Shown piece after piece: positions 55,501 through 64,000 of a stretch of 64,000 nt of DNA. The stretch's first letter is position 1, and each line of letters opens with the position of its first letter. Under the pieces are notes generated by a model. The model ran no database searches. It saw only the letters and a program-made list of their open reading frames with translations, and had not been told where the DNA came from. This DNA is from Sipunculus nudus (lineage: Eukaryota; Annelida; Sipuncula; Golfingiida; Sipunculidae), in NCBI GenBank assembly GCA_026874595.1, contig CM049316.1, positions 67,418,676-67,482,675 on the forward strand. Direction: 5' to 3'. Both the position numbers and the translations under genes were made by a program.

Positions 55501-55728
55501 TGTACGAACATCGTAAAACAAGTCATATGTGGTTTTTGTTTCAGTCTTGTAACTGTCAAAGAATAAGTATATGGAAAATTGCTGTTCGCCTATACGTTGT
55601 CACGACTTCGTAAAAGCATCGTGCGACTGTCACAAGATAGTCTGCGATCGATTTTAGGCAATTTAAGGTTATCTGTATATGTAGCTATGCCTTGGGAAAA
55701 ATGAACAGTTGAAAAGAGGATTTTTATG
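52600..55728. other. Intergenic, no gene seen
   Basis: The ORFs at 53362-53607, 53528-53788, 54195-54380 and 54845-55048 have no recognised domains. A diverged repeat copy at 54640-54830 is listed separately. TCG/CGA-rich words accumulate at 55430-55880 without definable ends. Confidence 0.45.
54640..54830. repeat. Diverged dispersed repeat, copy b
   Basis: Partner of 11440-11645, same orientation, with shared blocks in the same order. The best-conserved part is GCTCATGATTGCGTGAGGTA followed by a GTTGTGAACAAAC stretch. Confidence 0.5.
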
Positions 55729-55742
55729 GGGGGGGGGGGGGG
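55729..55742. repeat. Poly-G tract
   Basis: About 14 consecutive G. Confidence 0.95.
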
Positions 55743-56147
55743 TGTTGAAAATCTCCTTACAAGTACAAAATACTTCCATCATGCGATCGTCCGGAACCAA
55801 CAGTGATGACTAGTGACGAGTCGTAGGACATTTTACGATTGTCCGAGACTTTCCACAAAAGCAGGTCGTATCTTGTCGCCAGTGTTACTTTGCTCATTGT
55901 CATTTTGCCTGTTGCCCCTGACTGCATATATTACATCGCACATAGTTTGGACTTTTTTTGAGGTCCCATGCCTTTATAACTGGTCCAAATTGAAGCGGTA
56001 ATAAATCAATCATTTTCATTTCACTATGTAAGCGTTGACTTGTAACCCCCGGACAACTACCACCGGACCCGTACCTCCAGATAATTACCCCCGGGACAAT
56101 AACCCTCCCCCCTCCCGGACAAATACCCTACGGATAATTATATATAC

Positions 56148-56192
<45 letters not shown>

Positions 56193-57580
56193 GAATATTC
56201 TTGTGCATGTATGGATGAGTGCATTTTGTTATGCCATTATAAGCAAATATAGAAAAAGTATCTGAATATTGAGTACTTATCTTCTAATTATATTTCATAT
56301 TAACCTAAATCATGTGCCATTTGACCTTACACGCGTTTCTCGTTTAAAAAAACCCTCTTGTTCCTTATTTAATCTCCGCATTGTAATAGTGAAATTAATG
56401 AAAAAATGCACAGCTTCTCGTCGCCGGATATAATTTTTATATGGTATTCTTGCTATGTTGTATCACAAATAGTATACTCTAATTGGATCTAGGTTCCTTA
56501 ATGAAAGAGCATAATTTTATATCCTCTTTTGAGTTTTGGTTAAAAATAGAATTTGTTGCTTGTTTTAACTTGTATCAAATTCATTAAGTTGTGACTATTC
56601 CACCATGTACTTTGATATACTACATTTTATGAGCCTTAACACCTGGGAATTTCAAACTACTGTAGCGATTAGTTCAACTAAACGTCACCGTGTATTACTT
56701 GTAGTGATCAAAGAAAGGTCAATTTTGGTGTAGAATAATTCCTCGTCTTCATATGTTGTCGTCTTTGAAAAAATAATCCAATAGTTAACATATAGGCTTG
56801 TATGATCGCTTAACAAATCCAATTATCTCCACAGGATACCAAAGAGTTTCAGCTAAAATACAATATATGTGATTCATTAACGATTTTATTTTGTGGTAAA
56901 CTGTTTGATATTTCCATTTAAGATACAAATTAATGGTAATAGGGGGAATGGTTTATCGACCCGAACTTTTGTATTAAAATTATGTTTATGTGTATATAAA
57001 TATATATATTATGTGTATGAAATTAGAAATGTACAAAATAGGTAAGAAGTGCAATACTTTGGTCCCCAAAATAGCGAATAAATATTAGCATTTCCGGTAA
57101 ATTCTTCTTAATGTAGGCCACTCTGGGCGAGCGAAAAATGTTAGCAATTATTTTCTTCACTATAAACGTGCCGCTTACTCTTGTATACCCTACCTTGTAT
57201 AAAGGATTCTTAATTTCCCAAAACACCGAGAGCTTTAAAACAATTATATAAATTAATTTAGTCTAACATGACAAGCAGTTCAACTGCCCGCACTTTCATG
57301 CACTTGTGTCCTTCACTTTATATGACGAACAAAATGGTATAAACCGTTATGCAGTACGTTACTTGGGAAGTGGGCTGAATCCTGTCACACTAAATCATCT
57401 GTACACTATATGAATGATCTTAATCTGAACATATGTAATTGCGTTTGAAATTATAAGTTTAACAAGAAAAAGTTCGTTTGTGGATCAGATCTGTTATATT
57501 CCCCTCTTGTTGTGGAATTAAAAAAGCTCGGAAAAAGGTTGTCACTACCTGTATGAAATTTGAGATGAGTCAATGACACC
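55743..57580. other. Intergenic, no gene seen
   Basis: Contains a CCCGGACAA/ACCCC-rich patch (56040-56135) with several CGGACAANTACC words and a TA microsatellite (56150-56188). The ORFs have no recognised domains. Confidence 0.5.
56150..56188. repeat. (TA)n microsatellite
   Basis: About 19 TA units. Confidence 0.95.
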
Positions 57581-57599
57581 AACCAAGATTAACTAAGTG

Positions 57600-57870
57600 A
57601 TCTTGAAAACTACAGCTAAAATTCTTTTCAAGTTATTGCGTTACCATCATTTTAGCATTATCGACTCTGTATCCTTAAAAAAAAGTCAAGGTCATCCGAA
57701 TTCGGACTTGACCTAACCCTTCTTGAGGTGTATCAATGCTGCAAGTTAGGTGACTGTGTCTCAAATTTTTTTTTCAAGTTTTTGCGTTCACATTATTTTA
57801 GCATTATCGCCTCTTTGTCCTTGAAAATTGCATCAAGCTTATCCTCATTCGACTTTGACCTAGGTAGCAT
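57600..57870. repeat. Imperfect tandem duplication, about 146-bp unit
   Basis: TTTTCAAGTTATTGCGTTAC then ATCATTTTAGCATTATCGAC at 57626 recurs as TTTTCAAGTTTTTGCGTTCA then CATTATTTTAGCATTATCGC at 57772. Both copies end CGACTTTGACCTA or GGACTTGACCTA. Confidence 0.85.
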
Positions 57871-58679
57871 TTCACGAGTTGTTTCATTAGCGTGTGCATG
57901 GTGACTGTATATTGATCTCTTTCTACGTTAGTAAGTTGACATCATATCGGTGACAGACGGAGGGGCGCTTACCAGTTCATAAAAGCCGGAGTGCTGAGGT
58001 ATCCATAGAGGATAAGGTCGATTAATTAACATAATAGTTACAATGCTAAAAATTGTGAACAATAGTTTATAAGTATTGATATATATTTTATACATATAAA
58101 AACCATTATCGACATTCACACGCAGCGCATATGCATGCTCATCGAGCAAGCCTATTCAGGCAAAAAACAAAAACACACACACACAAGTGATAGTTATGGG
58201 GATTCACCGCAATTGTTCTTCTTAGACCATTCTGAAAGGTATAACGAAATGGACTATATATATCGTCGGTTATATGAAATAATTTAAGAACTGAAGCAAA
58301 TTTTTATATTTCCCTACAAAACATGAATTTCAAAATTCCTCCTGTTGTTTCTTGTAAGGTAAATTGAAAGAAAAAAAAACAAACAAAAATTCGCCCACCC
58401 ACACCGATCTTTCTTTTGTGTTAATAATTCGTAGAACAGTTATTTATTATTGTGTTGGCTTACGTCCTGTTAGCCCAAATGAGTAGCTAGAATTAATATA
58501 CCCTAAAAGATACTAGGGAAAATGTAATACACACAGACTGCTGACGTGTGACCCTCGGGTATTCATTCAGTTGATTATAATGTACATGCGTGTTAAGCGT
58601 ACTTTCAGGAGGGATTTGTGTACCTTTTTATCTTTTGTGCACCTTATTTCAAATAACCATAACATTTCGGCCTTTTCAG

Positions 58680-58920
58680 ATAATTATATTCTAATCCTCG
58701 CCGTGAAAATGCCATTTAGGGATAGACCAAGACCTCCAAATTAATGAGGTCGCGGTTAATTGCGTTCGCTGTTTCGTTTTTGGCTGTTATTGAAATCTAA
58801 TTTTTCTTTTGGAGACGGTTGGTAATTAGGAAAAGTCTCTGCAACGAGCATTGGTTCACATTGACAGTGTCATAAACAAAATTACCTAAGGTAAGAAAGA
58901 AGCTAATCGAGTCATCATGG
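58680..58920. promoter_or_regulatory. Candidate conserved non-coding element
   Basis: Repeat-free block with AAATTAATGAGGTCGCGGTT then AATTGCG, TGGTAATTAGGAAAAG and AAGCTAATCGAG: several TAAT cores in otherwise mixed-composition sequence. Weak evidence; listed because it differs from the surrounding TE-rich and AT-rich DNA. Confidence 0.2.
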
Positions 58921-59558
58921 AGCTCCTTGGGTTCTAAATGGGTCGTGCTTAACTGACTACAAGGATTTTTCCCGAATAGGCATCGCTATATTGCCGCCAA
59001 AGGAAATACTCGGATTCTCATAGGTACCACCCTCGGCCACGACTCCTTTGAGAAAAAAAATTGAGTGGTGCAAAAAAATTTTATAGGCTGTTCCATGATA
59101 CTTTGTTCACTATTTAAAAATAAATTCCGTTTGGAAGCCCAGCTGAGGAAGAAAAGCCTAAGGCGGGAATTTAATGCACAACAAGATAATGAAATACCTT
59201 CCTTCAACGATATCAGGGCAATGGAGATATATAGTAATTTATAATTTGTTCATAGGAATTATAGTGAATCAAAGTAATATTTTGTCCAGTGAGAAAAAAA
59301 TTGGACACTATTGGAGACAAATGTAGGAGATTGAAACCCCCTAAAATCAATCCAAAAGTTGTTTTAATCCATGTTAGATTCATGAAGTACACGTTATTTT
59401 TACCCTGTTATAGTTTTCTTTCTGATAGTTTACCTATTTTTGAAATTCATTTTCAGAAGATATTTTAACATTTTCTTTTAAATAGTTTGTTATTTAAAGC
59501 ACACAGTAACAACAAGCTACTTTGTTGCCGGCTATTAATTAACTACATAATTATATCT

Positions 59559-59560
<2 letters not shown>

Positions 59561-59604
<44 letters not shown>
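59561..59604. repeat. (TA)n microsatellite
   Basis: About 20 TA units. Confidence 0.95.
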
Positions 59605-59611
<7 letters not shown>

Positions 59612-61400
59612 ATCAATAAAAAAAATTAATTTCATTTTAAACCAGAAAGACGCACAGTAGAGGAAAAAAACACTTTTGAGAAATTGTCATGATGATTAAT
59701 ATTATAGTCCGTCCCAAAACCCTGTCCGCATGTTTTTCCGGGATAATTATTCATACAAGTTAAGCAATGAAATCTTTTTGGTCAAAACGTTGCAGGAGTT
59801 ATTCCGCCGACTACCTGCGTAAAAAAAATAGTGCCTTCCCTTGCTTTGATTTTGTATGAGACATATGGGACTTTTTTTTACCGGAATCAAGCCGTAAATC
59901 ATAGGTTTAATATGCCATGATTAACGTATATTTCATTTTAAATTGCATGATAAAATCTGAGATCGGTATATGCACATTTAGAATTCATACAGTCATTAAA
60001 TACGTGGTTGGTAGCAGGGACTCTAGTACAACACTTCAGAAGGATATTCATTTCACCTGCTGTCCATTAATTATCATTTATTCTATATGTATTCATGTCA
60101 GTTCTGTTGCGGAAACAAGTTTGGCTTTCCTCCTATTAATGTGACCGTGTCCAATGCAAATTATTATGAGAAATGACATTTTGTTCAACGAGGCTAAATT
60201 TTTGGGGTAAATTGTAGTGGTATTTAATAATTTTAAAATTATTATCAAACCCAAATATGAACAGCGTTTCTTTTGGATGAATCATTAATATTTATATGAC
60301 GGTAGCCGCTTTGTTTGGTCACCCTGATCACTTGTAGCGCGTTTCATCAGCCTGGCTACCCGCGGTATGTCATACGCTGTATTTTAAAGCACTGATGGAC
60401 TTGTGATGACATGATAGAGACACTTGTACATTTCAGTCAAGCTATGGGAGATGAAATGCTGCACGTACATTTCAATATACATTTCGTATATTTCACTTCA
60501 AACAGTTGGCACAGGTGGCTTGATATTCGCTGGCAGGTTCACCACAAAATTCAAATGTCCCTTGCGTTTGTAACATATCTAGGCCGGGGATAGTTGTATA
60601 TTTTGTGATGTAGCAATGAATAAGAGATGCACGTGCACCAAGAGGAAACGCGGGCCAAATATAAGGATTGGTTATAGCCCAATGAATTGTAATGCAAGCC
60701 GTGAGGTTTGCGAGGCTTGTGTCACATGGCAGGCGAGCCGTTAAGGCGAGTTCATGTTAAACAAGAGTAGGCCTAGGCCTATAAAGAAAATAAATCCCCC
60801 CCCCCCCCCCCGATGCGTACCACGTTTTAACTGTTTTAAATTCTTACGCAAATATACGGTAGAAAGAAATTTGCTTCGGGCGATACCAATTGCGCAACAG
60901 AACACAAAAACATAACGTCCTGCACTATTTAATCAAGATTAAACTAAGAGATTTAAAAAATCTCATTTATTTAAGATTCCAACCTCAAAAAAAGAGCATT
61001 TCATGAAACAAGAAGTCCCTCATTTCCCAAATGAATTATGAAAATTTTAGGATGCGTTTAACCATATTATCTAGTCATCCACTAGATATACTTTTTTGAC
61101 AAAAAAAAGATAATTTTAGAAACTCTCCCTAAATGGACCACTCAGATTCTCAAATAACTTTTTCTTTATCTCAGACATTTTTGTAATTACCTGGGTGTTC
61201 ACTTACTGGAAAAGGAAAGCTCGTTTTTCATTTTTTTTTTTTTCATTTATTTTCAGGATGCTTGGAATCCTATATTTTACATAAAGTCAGTAAAATTGTT
61301 TAGGAAATGCTTATAAATGTTATTCTCTCCCTGCTAATCAGTATCATATGCAACCTGTAAACCACCCTGCTAGTCTGCTACATAGTATATATATTTTTGT
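59605..61400. other. Intergenic, no gene seen
   Basis: AT-rich with a poly-C tract at 60798-60811. The ORFs at 59917-60144 and 60411-60593 lack recognised domains. Confidence 0.5.
60798..60811. repeat. Poly-C tract
   Basis: About 14 consecutive C. Confidence 0.95.
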
Positions 61401-61660
61401 CCCCCGCTTACTCGGAAAGGGGGCCTTGATTTGGGTTTTCTGGCTGTCTGTCCGTCTGTTTTTTATGCCTGTCTGCATGTCCGTCCGTCAAGTTTTCATT
61501 TCCGTGCGATAACTTCCTAAATATTATCCGATTTCATTCAAATTTGGGTCAATGATTGCTCTCATGCAAACCTTGGTTGAGATTGGTTTTTGGGTGTCTG
61601 TCTGAAATTTTTTTTATCACAAGCTCCAAAACAAAACAAAACAAAACAAAAATAAATTTG
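61400..61660. repeat. CTGTCCGTC-type interspersed repeat and (AAAAC)n
   Basis: CTGTCTGTCCGTCTG, GTCCGTCCGTCAAGTTTTCA, then TCCGTGCGATAACTTC and ATTTCATTCAAATTTGGGTC form the vocabulary of a common invertebrate repeat. A short (AAAAC)n tract lies at 61631-61652. Ends are not definable. Confidence 0.5.
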
Positions 61661-61857
61661 TTTGTTCCCAATGCAGAACAAATATGACACGTGGAGACAT
61701 TTTGGGGACAATGAAACTAAAAACAGTCACTATGTCATGTAGAGTCTTCAGGGGAAAATAAAAACTACAACATATTGAGAAGGCACAACAAGAAGCAGAG
61801 GACAGAAATTCAACAAATTTACTTGTTTTAATATATATTAATATATTTTTTATCCAG

Positions 61858-62320
61858 AATGGGCTATGTGTTTTGTGTGAGGGTTAATAACTTGACTTCC
61901 CAAATTTTTTGTACTCATATTTCCCAAAGAAAATTACTGTATGATCATCATGAGATAGGTGAGGCAGAGTTTTCACAGTTGTTAAACAAGTTTGATAGTT
62001 CTTCCCATGAAGTTATCGTAGTTTTTAATTCAGTTGGTTCAGAAATTCATTATATTTCAGAAGCAGATCTAGAGTGGTCCGGAGATCCCCCTTTTCAATC
62101 GCCCCAACCTTTTTTAAAAGGTCCCAGACCAATTTTTTGTGGCCTGAATCCCCAACCTTTTCATGACCTTGGGACCTTTTACTCAGGATTCATCATTAGT
62201 CCTCCCGGGTTGGACCCCTCCTTTTCCGAATCATTGATTCGCCTTTGTATATTTAGCCATTACTTAAGTGAAAGCCTATTTGTGTCTTGCATGTTTAAGG
62301 ATACAAACGTGGGTTATTAA
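61858..62320 (+). CDS. Uncertain 153-codon ORF or exon, function unknown
   Basis: A TATTTTTTATCCAG acceptor-like site directly precedes the ATG. The first half (FSQLLNKFDSSSHEVIVVFN, then SVGSEIHYISEADLEW) looks protein-like. The second half is Pro/Phe-rich and looks like translated non-coding DNA. A donor-like GATAGGTGAGG at about 61955 would end an exon after about 34 codons. No family is recognised. It could be a real exon, a TE fragment or chance. Confidence 0.2.
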
Positions 62321-62939
62321 ATTGCATTTATATTTGTTAGATCTCCACCTGTCCCGTAACAAGTAAATTATTCAAAGTCACCAAAGAAATAATGATAATT
62401 GAAAAAAATGGCTATTTATTTTTTCATGAGACCTTTGCTCCTGTTTATATAGACACGGTGTATTTGACATTTTATTTTATAATCCTTGTGTCCTAGTATT
62501 ATAAAAACCTGGATCCGCTACTTCATATTATATCTCTTACCTATACGGTGAAATAGTGTGAGCATTGTTCATATTTATGATATATGTAATTATTTTTAGA
62601 ATAATTTATGATTTACATGTGTATAGTAATTTTATTAGTCGAGCAGAATGTCCTCTTAATTATATTTGCCCATTTAAATTTGCTCATGACAATTTATCAG
62701 TTCTGTCATACATTATTATATTTACCTTCAGGCTGAACCTTCGGGATGTCTCTCTTTTCCTATAACTTCTTATGCTTTAACATGTCTATGAACTTAGTCC
62801 AGAAGTATATAAAAATTATTTTTCTGTGATTTTGTTCCATATATATCATTCTCCTATATACAGTAAAATTTAAAAAGAATGTTTAAACTTTATTTATTTT
62901 ATATGGATTGTACAAATGGTTATACTAACTGATCAAGAC
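62321..62939. other. Intergenic, no gene seen
   Basis: AT-rich. ORF 62565-62765 has no recognised domain. Confidence 0.5.
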
Positions 62940-63130
62940 TTTCTCTATGGCTCAGGTGGTTGCGTGCAATAGTGTCTAGATGTAGAGAAAACCGGAAAAA
63001 AACACCGGCCTTGGCGGGTCACCACCACCACTCACAAACCTACTCCGGGGATCGACAACGGGTCGCCATCGGAAAGAGCCGAGTGTTTTACCACGCTATT
63101 TTGCACGACAAAGTGTTGAACATTTCAATC
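62940..63130 (+). repeat. Possible tRNA-derived SINE (degenerate)
   Basis: TATGGCTCAGGTGGTTGCGTG resembles an A box. GGGGATCGACAACGGGTCGC further on is a poor B box match. The G/C-richer block stands out from its surroundings. Low confidence. Confidence 0.28.
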
Positions 63131-63526
63131 CTAGAATATATATTACATTTTCATTATAAATTCTCATTTTCATAATTTAACTTCAAATAATTGTTTTTTT
63201 TTCGCCCAAATTTCAAAATAAGGCCGCAGGGAAGTCATGTTTTAATTTTTAATACCATCAGAACGTTTCATTTTTTTTAACTTAGATTGTTGAAACCAAT
63301 AATAAAATGCTTATAATAAAAGATCATAAATACAGCTTTTTTAAATACACAATTATCAGCTTCTGCTATGGAATATAAAACAATACGTAGCATAACGACA
63401 TTGTGAGTAGAACAGGTAAACGTATTAACACTTGGGTGTTATGTGTAGGATGCATTGCAATCAGAACAGAGACTGGTCCTAATGTGATCGGCTGGTGCAC
63501 GCCACAAACACAATTTAGAAATAATA

Positions 63527-63545
63527 CATATATATATATATATAT
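63527..63545. repeat. (TA)n microsatellite
   Basis: TA run immediately before the second LTR-like repeat copy, as at 28532. Confidence 0.95.
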
Positions 63546-63547
63546 CA

Positions 63548-64000
63548 TGTTACGGAACCTAATATAACCTAAGATCACGTATGCGTGATGAACATAAATT
63601 TTGTTAAGGAGATGAAAAAAACAGGTTTTGTAACACATGGCAGCGTGAAATGTCTAGGGGAATGAATGAAAAAGTTAGTGTTTTTTTTGTTAACAAATAA
63701 CTTTAATTTATTCTTAATACAAACTTAACATTACAATACATTGAATCAATACAATGACACAGTATTACAGCAGTATAACAACAAATCAATACAATCACAC
63801 AGAAAAAAAAACAACAAAGTGCACAGTACCTGGATACCACCACTGTCAGAGCGACCAGACCTTTAAAATGTCGGACGAATAGTTCACAAAAATTCTCTCG
63901 GAGAATAACAGTAAAATTTAAAGTAAAATGTAACCATCCCGAAAGTAAACTGAAGACCAAATAAGATTCGTCACGAATCCAGAAGAAAATCTGAAGAAAA
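63548..64000. mobile_element. LTR-like repeat, copy 2 (runs off the window)
   Basis: Begins TGTTACGGAACCTAATATAA next to a TA microsatellite and matches 28583-28847 closely for about 265 bp. Shared blocks are GATCACGTATGCGTGATGAA, GGCAGCGTGAAATGTCTAGG and CAATACAATCACACAGAAA. Beyond 63810 the two copies differ. The far end is outside the window, so whether this is a solo LTR or the edge of a full element cannot be decided. Confidence 0.6.

Noticed and set aside
55430..55880. TCG/CGA-rich stretch as another MITE
   Set aside because: Words are suggestive, but I could not pair termini or find a duplication.
1..64000. CRISPR arrays, operons, bacterial promoters, prophage or defence islands
   Set aside because: No regularly spaced direct repeats of that type and no prokaryotic gene organisation; the window is eukaryotic.

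Overview
This is an AT-rich eukaryotic window with no operons, no ribosome-binding sites and no dense coding. It looks like metazoan intergenic and intronic DNA. The mix of decayed DNA transposons, MITE-like inverted repeats, tRNA-derived SINEs, an L2/Rex-type LINE and many TA, CT and poly-G tracts fits a marine invertebrate. A mollusc or other lophotrochozoan is my best guess, but that is inference. No intact single-copy gene is visible.

The strongest feature is a nearly complete but inactivated DNA transposon at 38791-45618 (6.8 kb). It has about 160-bp imperfect terminal inverted repeats (TIRs) that start TAGTCGGGTCGTTG, a TTA 3-bp target-site duplication (TSD), and one broken coding region at about 39734-44353. 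The protein order is: N-terminal zinc finger, long transposase-like core, FEN/XPG-like nuclease module, C-terminal cysteine-rich knuckle. This architecture and the 3-bp TSD match what I recall of the Academ superfamily (XPG-bearing branch). At least five frameshifts and two in-frame stops make it a fossil, although 701 codons of the core remain open.

Other mobile DNA, left to right: a hAT-like element with a GGCGCCACC tandem array (161-2337); a foldback element with TCTCGAGA arms (3898-5293); four copies of a hAT-like MITE family rich in CTCGGACT words (5481-5990, 7009-7278, 24068-24631, 47082-47986, the last with a perfect 8-bp TSD); several smaller inverted-repeat elements (7785-8153, 16669-17327, 17850-18447, 18749-19070); four copies of one tRNA-derived SINE (14035-14298, 19225-19385, 25407-25757, 48996-49317); two copies of an LTR-like repeat inserted in TA microsatellites (28583-29183, 63548 to the window end); a pogo/Tigger-like element with a relic of the transposase DNA-binding domain (37068-38259); a LINE 3' fragment (50087-51330, minus); and a tandem pair of tRNA-like units (52168-52590).

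The best hint of a host gene is on the minus strand. An 83-bp exon candidate (21810-21892) has a strong acceptor, a strong donor and only one open frame. About 0.7 kb upstream lies a perfect NRF1-type palindrome followed by a donor site (22582-22663). Further weak exon candidates that could be phased lie at 20627-20660, 10014-10058 and 9637-9769. Several non-repetitive stretches with homeodomain-like TAATTG words (14830-15160, 30780-31140, 58680-58920) look like candidate conserved non-coding elements. Everything else is low-complexity or featureless AT-rich DNA.
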